64,000 bases of DNA from an uncultured Clostridia bacterium (GTDB lineage Bacteria > Bacillota > Clostridia > Oscillospirales > Ruminococcaceae). A program made the position numbers and the translations under genes. Shown one piece after another: positions 1-7,314 of this stretch. The notes under the pieces are model-generated. The model saw only the letters and a program-made list of their open reading frames with translations, made no database searches and was not told where the DNA came from. The stretch covers positions 1-64,000 of the forward strand of contig CANRFM010000011.1 of NCBI GenBank assembly GCA_947629905.1, read 5' to 3'. Position 1 is the stretch's first letter. Each line of letters begins with the position of its first letter.

Positions 1-1014
1 CTTGACCTGAAAGGCAATTTTTATCCGAAAAAAGAATTTTGTGTAAATCGGTTAAATATCACCTATCATCCTGAAATTCGTGAGGGTGTTTACTATCCCG
101 AAAAATTCCTGCAATTCCTGTATGAATTGCTTTCCCCGGAGGATGTTTTTACGTTGCAGGAGTATTTAGGCTATTTGCTGATACCCTCCACAAAAGGTCA
201 AAAAATGCTATTTCTGATCGGGCAGGGCGGTGAGGGAAAATCCCGGATTGCCATTGTTTTGCGTGAGATTTTCGGGGAGAATATGATTACGGGAAATTTT
301 CAGCGAATAGAGAGCGACCGTTTTTTCCGGTATAATTTGCGGGATAAATTGCTGATGGTGGATGACGATATGCAGATGTCGGCACTGCCCTCCACAGGCT
401 ATATCAAAAACCTTGTAACTGCCGAAATTCCGGTAGATATCGAGGCAAAAGGCAAACAATCGGAGCAATCTTTATTGTACACAAGGCTGCTCTGTTTCGG
501 CAATGGCAGCCCGAAAGCGCTGTATGATAAATCCAAAGGTTTCGTCCGCAGAATGATCATTTTAACGACATTAAATCCCCCCGAGACCCGCAAAAACGAC
601 CCGAATATTGCCGACCAATTTATTGACGAAAAGGAGAAAATATTCTGTTGGATGTATGACGGTCTGCTCCGGCTGATCCAGAATAATTACCATTTTACAA
701 TTTCGGATAAAGCGAAATTAAATGTAAAGGAAACCATGCAGGACAGCTGTAATATTCCGGATTTTTTAGCGGATGCCGACCGGGTGCAGTTTGGGGAAAA
801 ATTGCGTGTGGCATCCTCGGCGCTGTACGAAAGCTATTGTAAATGGTGTGAGGATAATGCGCTGACGGCTTTGAAGAGAGACACGTTTATTATGTGGCTG
901 AAACAAAATGAATCGGCATATTCTATTCAATACGATTTCAATATCCCGAAAGACAGCAAACACGTCCGGGGGTTTAAGGGTATTGCAGTTGTATATAGGG
1001 CAAACGGGTTCTGA
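1..1014 (+). CDS. P4/D5-family phage or plasmid primase-helicase, C-terminal part (5' end outside window)
   Basis: The reading frame is open from base 1, so the TTG start at 127 in the ORF track is only an artefact of the window edge. The visible protein is a superfamily-3 helicase: Walker A GQGGEGKS, Walker B KLLMVDDDM, and a motif-C-like segment LLCFGNGSP ending in the sensor Asn. The region after it (RRMIILTTLNPPE) and the C-terminal winged-helix-like tail match P4-type primases. Such proteins replicate phages, satellites and integrative elements, so this is probably the right edge of an integrated element. It is followed at once by iteron-like DNA, which fits a replication module. The primase domain proper must lie upstream of the window. 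Confidence 0.85.
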   Translation, partial: LDLKGNFYPKKEFCVNRLNITYHPEIREGVYYPEKFLQFLYELLSPEDVFTLQEYLGYLLIPSTKGQKMLFLIGQGGEGKSRIAIVLREIFGENMITGNFQRIESDRFFRYNLRDKLLMVDDDMQMSALPSTGYIKNLVTAEIPVDIEAKGKQSEQSLLYTRLLCFGNGSPKALYDKSKGFVRRMIILTTLNPPETRKNDPNIADQFIDEKEKIFCWMYDGLLRLIQNNYHFTISDKAKLNVKETMQDSCNIPDFLADADRVQFGEKLRVASSALYESYCKWCEDNALTALKRDTFIMWLKQNESAYSIQYDFNIPKDSKHVRGFKGIAVVYRANGF

Positions 1015-1149
1015 GGCGTGTATACGTGTATTTCCCTGTAAATAGCCAAAAGCAGCGTGCGCAGATAGTGTTTGACCTTAAAAACCGTGTATTTTACACA
1101 TCTGCACGTCTGTCACACACTATTGTTACTCGCCTGAAATAGTGAAATA

Positions 1150-1545
1150 TAGCCATTTACACACCTACACGCCTTTTTTCTTTGTTGCTATATATATATA
1201 TTATATTATACCATATTTTCCTGTTCTTGCAGATCCAATACAATATCTGTTTTTCTATGATAACATAGAATGAAAAAATTAAACTGCGAAAATGACAATT
1301 TTGCAATACCCGAAAGGGGGTAGCGTTTCACGACTCCCTTTGACGGAATACAAAACAATATCGAGTTTAACAAATCGTTAAAAGTCATATTTTTCAAAAA
1401 TAATATATCAAGCGGTATACCCTGAATCGGGGTATACTTAGGCTGATGTCGTGAAATGCGATGGCAGGTATAGTATATATATAAGGACAACAAGAAAAAA
1501 AGACGTGTAGGTGTGTATTTCCCTATAAATAGCCAAAACTGATGT
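1150..1545 (-). repeat. copy 1 of a ~400-bp divergent-arm element
   Basis: Read on the minus strand this block carries, in order: an arm with GACGTGTAGGTGTG; a conserved core CAGCCTAAGTATACC; a GTATACCC...GGGTATAC palindrome; a TTTTGTATTCCGTCAAAGGG stretch; a CTTTCGGGTATTG stretch; a strong TATGGTATAATATAATATAT sequence; then AGCAACAAAGAAAAAAGGCG and a second arm. The same order is found on the plus strand at 54880-55290 with many identical stretches. The two arms point away from each other. It sits beside the primase gene, so a replication origin or Rep-binding locus is one possibility; a pair of divergent small RNAs is another. Confidence 0.7.
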
Positions 1546-1549
1546 GTAA

Positions 1550-1593
1550 CAGGGTGCGTACAGGGTGCGTACAGGGTGCGTACAGGGTGTGCA
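1550..1593 (+). repeat. 11-bp iteron array (CAGGGTGCGTA x3 plus one degenerate)
   Basis: Three perfect head-to-tail copies of CAGGGTGCGTA are followed by CAGGGTGTGCA, with no spacers. The unit length of one helical turn and the position near a primase gene suggest protein-binding iterons. It is not a CRISPR array. Confidence 0.75.
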
Positions 1594-1606
1594 AATCTGC
1601 AAAAAC

Positions 1607-1623
1607 GGCGTACAGTGTACGCC
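1607..1623. promoter_or_regulatory. perfect palindrome GGCGTACAGTGTACGCC upstream of spoVT
   Basis: A 17-base palindrome (8+1+8) lies about 90 bases before the spoVT start and directly after the iterons. It contains the GTACA core also seen in the iterons (GCGTACA), so it may be a high-affinity site for the same protein. An operator for spoVT is the alternative. Confidence 0.45.
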
Positions 1624-1712
1624 GCCACGAATATTCTGTAAATTTCGGCAAATACTAACACCGCAGGGAGATACCCGGCAGAATTTCAGTAAAATCATAC
1701 GGAGGTAGTATC

Positions 1713-2249
1713 ATGAAAGCAACAGGCATTGTCAGAAGAATTGACGATTTGGGGCGGGTTGTCATCCCCAAAGAGATCCGCCGCACCATGCGGATCCGGG
1801 AGGGTGACCCCTTAGAAATCTACACAAGCGGTGACGGGGAAGTGATTTTCAAGAAATATTCCGCCATCGGGGAGATGAGCGAAAACGCTTCGCAGGTGGC
1901 AGATATCATGTTCAAGCTTGCCGGATGTCCGGTGGTGGTGTTTGACCGTGACCACGTGGTGGCGACATCGGGCGTGACGAAGAAGGAATTTCAGGAGCGC
2001 CGTGTCTCCCCGGAACTCGAGGAACTCATGGAGTCCCGCAAGCAGTATTTCGCCGAGGGACAGAACAGCACCCTATACCCCGTGGAGGGCGTGGAGCAGA
2101 CCTCCATTGCTGCCATGCCGATCCTCTCCGCCGGGGATGTGACCGGGGCTGTCGCCTTTTTGTCGAGCGGGAACAAGCAGACCGTTTCCGAGCTGCAAAA
2201 ATCCCTCGTCAACGCCGCTGCGCAGTTCCTTGGCAGACAGGTAGAATAG
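1713..2249 (+). CDS. spoVT: stage V sporulation transcriptional regulator SpoVT (AbrB-GAF)
   Basis: The 178-residue product has the usual SpoVT length and layout. Residues 1-50 form a swapped-hairpin AbrB/SpoVT DNA-binding domain (GIVRRIDDLGRVVIPKEIRR, then MRIREGDPLEIY). The remainder is a GAF-like sensor domain. In Bacillus SpoVT is a sigma-G-dependent regulator of late forespore genes. A strong GGAGG ribosome site lies just before the ATG. It is apparently monocistronic, with a palindromic terminator-like element downstream. It is the first core-chromosome gene after the left mobile element. Confidence 0.93.
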   Translation: MKATGIVRRIDDLGRVVIPKEIRRTMRIREGDPLEIYTSGDGEVIFKKYSAIGEMSENASQVADIMFKLAGCPVVVFDRDHVVATSGVTKKEFQERRVSPELEELMESRKQYFAEGQNSTLYPVEGVEQTSIAAMPILSAGDVTGAVAFLSSGNKQTVSELQKSLVNAAAQFLGRQVE

Positions 2250-2267
2250 CTGCGTGACGCTGCATTG

Positions 2268-2302
2268 AAAGGCAGGGGGTGTATCTGGTTCACCCCCTTT
2301 CA
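2268..2302 (+). terminator. terminator-like palindrome after spoVT
   Basis: AGGGGGTG-TATCTGGTT-CACCCCCTTT forms a stem with a T-containing 3' side, between convergent genes. Its reverse complement (GGTGAACCAGATACACC) is closely related to the GTGTGAACCAGATTCACAC palindromes near 54.4-54.8 kb. Confidence 0.7.
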
Positions 2303-2307
2303 AATAA

Positions 2308-3006
2308 TTATATATAAAACTCCTCTAAATCATCCAACCGCAGACAAGCAAGCCGCCCTTTTTCCCAGCAAGCTGCACAGTCAATACAGAAATTATTGTG
2401 GCTCTTGTAAATTTCAGCCTTCCCCCAGATATGCGGTGTGGGGGTATGCCCGGTCACGACAAATATCGAATCGTCCTCAAAATACTGTATCTCCGGGTCG
2501 CTCCGGTCTTGCAGCAGTTCTTCTATCGTGTATTCCCGCAGCTTCTTCCCTTTCCGGAAATTCCCCAACCCCGCATGAACCAGCAAAAACGTGCGCTCCC
2601 CCACATCGATCATTTCATACAGGCTGAATTCCCGCAGATAGGAAAGCACATCGCTGCGCTGCGTCTCCGACAGCCCCAGAAAGCCCTCTACGGTGGGCAT
2701 ACCGCCGTCCTTACACCAACCGAAAATGTGCGATGCCGTTTCCGGGTCAAGCTGTCCGCCGGTCTTTTCTGCGGCTTCTGCCACGGACGTGAGCGCATTC
2801 AGCGCCATAACATCATGGTTGCCGTAGAGCGGGTAAATATTCGGGCGCTGCATCATGTCCAGCAAGATCTCCATCGGCTTACTGCCCCTGTCCACCACAT
2901 CCCCGAGGATGAACAGCTCGTCCTCCTCGGAAAACCGGATGAGCGCCAGCATTTCCCGGTATTTATCGTACATTCCATGTAAGTCCGACATTGCATAAAA
3001 AGCCAT
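2308..3006 (-). CDS. calcineurin-like metallophosphatase (ApaH/PrpE-type serine/threonine phosphatase fold)
   Basis: The product of about 232 residues carries the phosphoprotein-phosphatase metal-site blocks in order: SDLHGMYDKY (D-x-H), LGDVVDRGSKP (GDxxDRG), YGNHDVMAL (GNHD), LLVHAGL and VTGHTPT (late His ligands). Its length matches bacterial diadenosine-tetraphosphatase-like or PrpE-like enzymes; the substrate cannot be read from sequence. The ORF-track start is too early. AGGAGG lies seven bases before the second ATG of ATGGCTATGGCT, so MAFYAMSD is preferred over MAMAFYAM (3012). It is divergent from the TIR gene and convergent with spoVT. Confidence 0.88.
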   Translation of the reverse strand: MAFYAMSDLHGMYDKYREMLALIRFSEEDELFILGDVVDRGSKPMEILLDMMQRPNIYPLYGNHDVMALNALTSVAEAAEKTGGQLDPETASHIFGWCKDGGMPTVEGFLGLSETQRSDVLSYLREFSLYEMIDVGERTFLLVHAGLGNFRKGKKLREYTIEELLQDRSDPEIQYFEDDSIFVVTGHTPTPHIWGKAEIYKSHNNFCIDCAACWEKGRLACLRLDDLEEFYI

Positions 3007-3099
3007 AGCCATACCTCCTGTTCTTTTTTTAGTATAACACAGAATTACAAAAAAATCAAGTACGGCGCAGACCGGACAGCTCATTTTTTACAAAAACTA

Positions 3100-3128
3100 T
3101 TGACAATTTGCACGGATTATGGTATAAT
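3100..3128 (+). promoter_or_regulatory. sigma-A-type promoter for the TIR/TPR gene
   Basis: TTGACA and TATAAT are separated by 17 bases, a consensus match, about 60 bases before the start codon of the TIR protein. Confidence 0.85.
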
Positions 3129-3191
3129 ATACAAAGATTCCTCATTCCATTTCCTGAAACCCCAAACTTTCCCATGTAAGGAGATAGGCAT

Positions 3192-5393
3192 ATGAAGTAT
3201 GTAACCAGAGGCGGCATCATCCCGCAGGGTATCCCCAAAGTCTACGTGACGGGGCACTCCAGCCAATTTATGCAGCATTTTGCGCATATCAAGGAGGATA
3301 TTCTCAAATTCAGCAATTGTGCCGTATTTTATGACCCCGACCCGGAACATCCGGAGGATATTGACCCGAAAGATCCGAAGGGCGTTGAAAAATTCAAATC
3401 GCTGCTGAAATCCATGCAGCTGGTGGTTTTAGTGGTGACGAGGCGTTTTGTCGAGGAGGACACATTCGCCTTTTCGGAGGTCTTTCAGTTTGCAAATGAA
3501 GAAACTATCCCGGTGCTGCCCATTCTCGAAGAAAACGGCATTGAAGCGGCATTTAACGAAAAATGCGGCAATATTCAAATGCTGAATCCATACTCAGAGG
3601 ATCCGACAGAGATCAGCTATGAGGACAAGCTGAAAAAGCGTTTGGATGCCGTGCTGATCGGCGATGAAATGGCTGAAAAAATTCGTGCCGCCTTTGATGC
3701 GTATGTATTTTTGAGTTACCGCAAAAAGGACAGAGAACAGGCGCAGAAGCTGATGCAGCTCATTCACAGCAATGACTTCTGCCGGGATGTGGCGATCTGG
3801 TATGATGAATTTCTGGTGCCGGGTGAGGATTTCAATCAGGCGATTGCTGCTGCCATGAAGAAAAGCGACCTCTTTGCGCTTACCGTGACACCGCACCTGC
3901 TCGAAGAAGGCAATTATGTCATGACAACCGAATATCCGGAAGCAGCCAAAGCCAATATGTCAATTCTGCCGGTGGAACTGGAAGAAACGGACAGCGAAAA
4001 GCTACAGGAAAAATACAGCGAAATTCCTACGATACTCCGTGCGGATGATGCAAATAGACTGAAACGAGCCCTGAAGCAGATATTGGGCTTAGACGATACT
4101 GTGAGAAACAATGACCCGCAGCACATGTTTTTTATCGGGCTTGCATACCTGTCCGGCATTGATGTAGAGGTCAACCGTAAACGTGCCGTGGAGCTGATCA
4201 CTGCGGCGGCGAAACAGGATCTGCCGGAAGCCATGGATAAGCTGGTCAGTATGTACCACGAGGGTGAAGGTGTAGAACGTGACTACCCCACAGCGATCGA
4301 ATGGCAGAAACGCCTTGTGGAATTGAGAGAAAAACAATACCGGCAGTCGAAAAATGTAGATAATGCTTGGAAGTGGATATACGATTTCAATCTGTTGGCG
4401 GAATATACGGAAGAGATCGGGCACTATGAGGAAGCGCTGGAAATATATAAAAATAAACTTACGGCTTTGGATGATATATCACAATTACATTATAAGATGA
4501 TTCTAAACCAATTTATATTGGCACCGGAAGATATGCAAGAATATGTGATGACATGGATCAATATCGGAAAAATATATGGAGTATTAGGAAACCTCCAAGA
4601 GGCAAAAACATGGTGCAAAAAAGCAATTGACTTTACTGAAAAACTGGCAGTACAAAGTGATAATGCCGTGATACAGCATGATTATGCACATTCTTGTTAT
4701 GCGTACGGTGGAATCTGTCAACAACAAGGTAACCTTTCTGCGGCAAAGGAATACTATGAAAAAGCAATTGTCATTTTTGAAAAATTAGCAGCGCAAAGTA
4801 ATTCCGTTGATCCACTGAGATGTCTTGGTTCTTCTTATAACAATCTTGGTAATATTTGTCAAGAGCAGGATAATCTTGCCGATGCAAAAAAATGGTATAA
4901 AAAAGCACTTTCCATTGCTGAAAAAATAGCAGCACAAAGTGATTCTGCTGAGATACAGGGAGACATTGGAGTTTTGTATGGAAAGCTTGGTGATATCTGC
5001 GAAAAACAGGGTGATCATGCCGAGGCAAAGGAATGGTATGAAAAAGCACTTGCCATCAGAGAAAGACTGGCAGCGCAAAGTGATTCTGTTGAGGCACAGA
5101 GAGACCTTTCTGTTTCTTATGACAAGTTGGGCGGTATCTGTGAGGCACAGCATGATCTTGCCGGTGCAAAAGAATGGTATGAAAAAGGACTTGTCATTGA
5201 TGAAAAAATAGCAGCACAAAGTGATTCTGTTCAGGCACAGAAAGACCTTGCTTGGTCTTATAACAAACTGCGTAGTATCTACAACAAGTTTGGTGATAGC
5301 TGTCTGGCACAGGATGATCCTGCCGGTGCAAATAAATGTCTTGAAAAAGCACTTGTCATTTTTAATGAGCTTAAAAGCAAAGGTAATTTATAA
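3192..5393 (+). CDS. tandem TIR domains + Sel1 + TPR repeat protein
   Basis: This 733-residue protein begins with two TIR-like domains. The first (residues 14-112) is divergent: KVYVTGHSS strand, CAVFYDPD, LVVLVVTRRF, then TFAFSEVFQFA with a Glu at 96. The second (168-262) is more typical: AYVFLSYRKKD, IWYDEFLVPGEDF, FALTVTPHLL and NYVMTTEYPEA with Glu 247, where catalytic TIRs place their NADase Glu. Residues 308-375 are Sel1-like (AYLSGIDVEVNRKRAVELI). Residues 395-725 hold TPRs; the last five are 47-residue units starting AAQSDS and containing AKEWYEKAL. AAGGAG precedes the ATG. A DHH phosphoesterase follows 65 bases later. Family knowledge suggests a NAD-cleaving effector or signalling scaffold; substrate and partner are unknown. 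Confidence 0.85.
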   Translation: MKYVTRGGIIPQGIPKVYVTGHSSQFMQHFAHIKEDILKFSNCAVFYDPDPEHPEDIDPKDPKGVEKFKSLLKSMQLVVLVVTRRFVEEDTFAFSEVFQFANEETIPVLPILEENGIEAAFNEKCGNIQMLNPYSEDPTEISYEDKLKKRLDAVLIGDEMAEKIRAAFDAYVFLSYRKKDREQAQKLMQLIHSNDFCRDVAIWYDEFLVPGEDFNQAIAAAMKKSDLFALTVTPHLLEEGNYVMTTEYPEAAKANMSILPVELEETDSEKLQEKYSEIPTILRADDANRLKRALKQILGLDDTVRNNDPQHMFFIGLAYLSGIDVEVNRKRAVELITAAAKQDLPEAMDKLVSMYHEGEGVERDYPTAIEWQKRLVELREKQYRQSKNVDNAWKWIYDFNLLAEYTEEIGHYEEALEIYKNKLTALDDISQLHYKMILNQFILAPEDMQEYVMTWINIGKIYGVLGNLQEAKTWCKKAIDFTEKLAVQSDNAVIQHDYAHSCYAYGGICQQQGNLSAAKEYYEKAIVIFEKLAAQSNSVDPLRCLGSSYNNLGNICQEQDNLADAKKWYKKALSIAEKIAAQSDSAEIQGDIGVLYGKLGDICEKQGDHAEAKEWYEKALAIRERLAAQSDSVEAQRDLSVSYDKLGGICEAQHDLAGAKEWYEKGLVIDEKIAAQSDSVQAQKDLAWSYNKLRSIYNKFGDSCLAQDDPAGANKCLEKALVIFNELKSKGNL
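4640..5365 (+). repeat. coding tandem repeats (~141 bp units) within the TIR/TPR gene
   Basis: About five units with strongly conserved DNA (GCAGC.CAAAGTGATTCTG... and GGTATGAAAAA.CACTT) encode consecutive 47-residue TPR units. The DNA-level similarity suggests recent duplication or gene conversion, so copy number may vary between strains. Confidence 0.75.
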
Positions 5394-5423
5394 TTTTCTA
5401 ATATTATTCCAGAAAGGAAAACG

Positions 5424-5446
5424 TGATCCCGGGACACCGGATCACT
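5424..5446 (+). other. hairpin in the TIR-DHH intergenic gap
   Basis: GTGATCC-CGGGACACC-GGATCAC forms a perfect 7-bp stem just before the DHH start codon. There is no T-run, so it is more likely an RNA-processing or translation-modulating structure, or a weak terminator, than a full stop. Confidence 0.5.
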
Positions 5447-5458
5447 CGGTGAAACATT

Positions 5459-6985
5459 ATGCAGCTGAATGAATTGTTAAAGGCGAAAACGATCGTGGTG
5501 CAGTGCCACAATGACCCCGATGCGGATGCTATTGCAAGCGGCTGGGGGCTGTATCAGTATTTCCACGAAAAGCAGAAAAATGTGCGGCTCATCTATGGCG
5601 GCAGCAAGCCGATCAGCAAGAAAAATCTCCTGCTGATGGTCGATCTGCTGAACATTCCCATCGAATACGTAACCGCACTGGACGAAGAACCGGACTTGCT
5701 CCTGACGGCAGATTGTCAGCCCGGCGAAAGAAATGTGCAGACTTTTGCGGCAAAACAGTATGCCGCTGTCGATCATCACAGGATCCGTGAGGAGGGGCTT
5801 GCTCACCTGTGCGCCTACGAGATCAAGGAAAATTACGGTGCGTGTGCTACGCTTGTCTGGAATCTGCTGTGTGCGGAAAAGGATTTCACCCCAAGCGGAC
5901 AGCTTGCAACGGCGTTATATTATGGGCTGTTTATGGACACCTGCAAATTACAGGAAATTTACCAGCAGGAAGACCGCATTGTGCGCAACAAGCTGGAAAA
6001 ATTATTCGATGAATCCATTCAGAAAAAGCTCATCACCCACAACCTGAATTTGTCAGAGCTTACCATTGTGGGAAAGGCACTGGAAAATGTGACCTACAAT
6101 GAAAAATACCGCTTTGCCATTGCAGAAGCAGAACCCTGCGACCCGAATATTCTGGGCATCATTTCCGACCAGATCAACGAAGTGGACGGCATTGACATTT
6201 GTGTGATCTTTACCCTGCTGCCGATCGGTGCAAAACTGTCTGTCCGCAGCTGTATCGGGCAGGCACAGGCAAATGAAATAGCCCATTACCTTGCAAACGG
6301 CGGCGGACATAAGCAGAAAGCCGGCGGAATGCTCACCAACGGAATGCTCACGAAAAATACAGGCATCACGGAGATCACCGGAGAAGCCGTGACAAGATAT
6401 CTCACCGAAAAGCTGCAAGCCTATTTTGACGATCTGGATATTATCATTGCAGGGCAGAGCAGTTCAATAGACCTGTCGGATGCGCCCATGTATCAGAAGC
6501 GCCGTTACGAGATCGGTTTTGTCCATATGACCGACGTTTACCATGTCGGGGACAAGATCAGGCTCATGACCCTTGAGGGAGATGTGGACAGGGTAGTCGA
6601 TGACAATCTGTACGTGATGATCGGCATTGAGCATGAAGTGTACGATAACACACGGGATTATTTTGAAAGTCACAATGAAATTTGCGACGAACCGTTTTCC
6701 ATTACAGAACAAGAGCTTTCTGACGTGGAAAGGCTGGTCTGCGGCGTGAATACGGATACCAGATCCATCGCAGGACATATCGGAAAATGCTTCCCGAAAA
6801 CCTCTCAGATCCGTGCCGTGCAGGCATCACGCCCCACAAAAATTCTGGCAAAATACGGAAACTGGCTCAGCGGAGAACCGGGAGATTATATCGTTTCCAG
6901 AGCAGAAGACCCCACGGATATGTACATTGTCCAGAAGCGTATTTTTGAAAAGACCTATGAACCTTTGAAGATGTCTGAAACCTGA
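5459..6985 (+). CDS. DHH/DHHA1-family phosphoesterase with a C-terminal extension
   Basis: The N-terminal ~330 residues are a DHH phosphoesterase: motif I CHNDPDADAIASG, motif II TADCQPGE, motif III AVDHHR, and DHHA1 motif GGGHKQKAGG. NrnA/GdpP-type enzymes cut short oligonucleotides or cyclic-dinucleotide products such as pApA. A further 170 residues are not part of the family. They end in PGDYIVSR and IVQKRIFEKTYE, a pattern I have seen in small accessory domains of phage and bacterial proteins but cannot name. No membrane segments or GGDEF/PAS domains are seen, so it is not GdpP. The start has a weak ribosome site. It lies 65 bases after the TIR gene and may share its promoter. Substrate unknown. 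Confidence 0.82.
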   Translation: MQLNELLKAKTIVVQCHNDPDADAIASGWGLYQYFHEKQKNVRLIYGGSKPISKKNLLLMVDLLNIPIEYVTALDEEPDLLLTADCQPGERNVQTFAAKQYAAVDHHRIREEGLAHLCAYEIKENYGACATLVWNLLCAEKDFTPSGQLATALYYGLFMDTCKLQEIYQQEDRIVRNKLEKLFDESIQKKLITHNLNLSELTIVGKALENVTYNEKYRFAIAEAEPCDPNILGIISDQINEVDGIDICVIFTLLPIGAKLSVRSCIGQAQANEIAHYLANGGGHKQKAGGMLTNGMLTKNTGITEITGEAVTRYLTEKLQAYFDDLDIIIAGQSSSIDLSDAPMYQKRRYEIGFVHMTDVYHVGDKIRLMTLEGDVDRVVDDNLYVMIGIEHEVYDNTRDYFESHNEICDEPFSITEQELSDVERLVCGVNTDTRSIAGHIGKCFPKTSQIRAVQASRPTKILAKYGNWLSGEPGDYIVSRAEDPTDMYIVQKRIFEKTYEPLKMSET

Positions 6986-6996
6986 TGCTCCCACTC

Positions 6997-7029
6997 GTAT
7001 CAACCCTCACCTGAAATGAGGGTTGATAC
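6997..7029 (+). terminator. 13-bp perfect stem-loop after the DHH gene
   Basis: GTATCAACCCTCA and TGAGGGTTGATAC pair perfectly around a 7-base loop, 11 bases after the stop codon. No U-tract follows, so it may stabilise the 3' end or act with the next hairpin. Confidence 0.55.
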
Positions 7030-7108
7030 CTCCCCGGAGAATTTGGCAGGATAGCTAATTCCTACTGGTGAATTTAGGCAATATGTACAAAATTTATAGC
7101 TTGCACCT

Positions 7109-7138
7109 CCCCTATTGCCGGAAAGGGGCTTGTTTTTT
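7109..7138 (+). terminator. intrinsic terminator upstream of tRNA-Arg
   Basis: CCCCT-loop-AGGGG is followed by CTTGTTTTTT. The T-run overlaps the -35 region of the tRNA promoter. Confidence 0.6.
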
Positions 7139-7158
7139 CTGCCCGTATGTGATATAAT
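7130..7158 (+). promoter_or_regulatory. promoter of tRNA-Arg(CCT)
   Basis: TTGTTT and TATAAT with 17-base spacing end 11 bases before the first base of the tRNA. Confidence 0.7.
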
Positions 7159-7169
7159 AAAAGTGACAT

Positions 7170-7243
7170 GTTTCCGTAGCTCAGCTGGATAGAGCGGCCG
7201 CCTCCTAAGCGGCAGGTCGGGTGTTCGAATCACCTCGGGAACG
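7170..7243 (+). tRNA. tRNA-Arg (anticodon CCT)
   Basis: A 74-base cloverleaf can be drawn. The acceptor stem is GTTTCCG/CGGGAAC with one G-U pair, the D-arm is GCTC/GAGC, the anticodon stem GCCGC/GCGGC encloses CTCCTAA with anticodon CCT, and the T-arm holds GTTCGAATC. No CCA is encoded. The minus-strand ORF here is the well-known false protein from tRNA DNA (VIRTPDLPLRRR). Confidence 0.96.
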
Positions 7244-7250
7244 CTGCAAA

Positions 7251-7314
7251 AAAGCAGGAACAATCTGTGAGGCTGCCGTTTTGAGACAGTACTGCAGATT
7301 GTTCCTGTTTCGTT
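7251..7314 (+). terminator. bidirectional terminator between tRNA-Arg and the ylbJ-like gene
   Basis: CAGGAACAATCTG pairs with CAGATTGTTCCTG (13 bp). An A-run lies on the left side and TTTCGTTTT on the right, so it can serve the tRNA and the convergent membrane-protein gene. Confidence 0.85.

Larger units (their letters stand above)
1015..1712. other. non-coding, repeat-rich region between the primase and spoVT
   Basis: About 700 bases without a credible gene. It holds repeated arms related to GGCGTGTANNTGTGTATTTCC (about 1016-1056 on +, 1150-1190 on -, 1501-1541 on +), AT-rich promoter-like stretches, an 11-bp iteron array, a perfect palindrome just before spoVT, and an element shared with the 54.9-55.3 kb region. 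The two minus-strand ORFs listed here run straight through the repeats and are not preserved in the second copy, so they are not genes. Confidence 0.75.

Noticed and set aside
1550-1593. Possible CRISPR array
   Set aside because: The 11-bp units are head-to-tail with no spacers and no cas genes are nearby.
1206-1661. 151-codon minus-strand ORF across the iteron region
   Set aside because: It runs through iterons and AT-rich repeats, and the reading frame is not kept in the related copy near 55 kb.
4640-5365. Possible minisatellite or non-coding repeat array
   Set aside because: The ~141-bp units keep the reading frame and encode regular TPR helices, so they are coding repeats.
7000-7263. 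Minus-strand ORF encoding VIRTPDLPLRRRPLYPAELRKH
   Set aside because: This peptide is the well-known artefact of translating tRNA genes in reverse; the region is tRNA-Arg(CCT).
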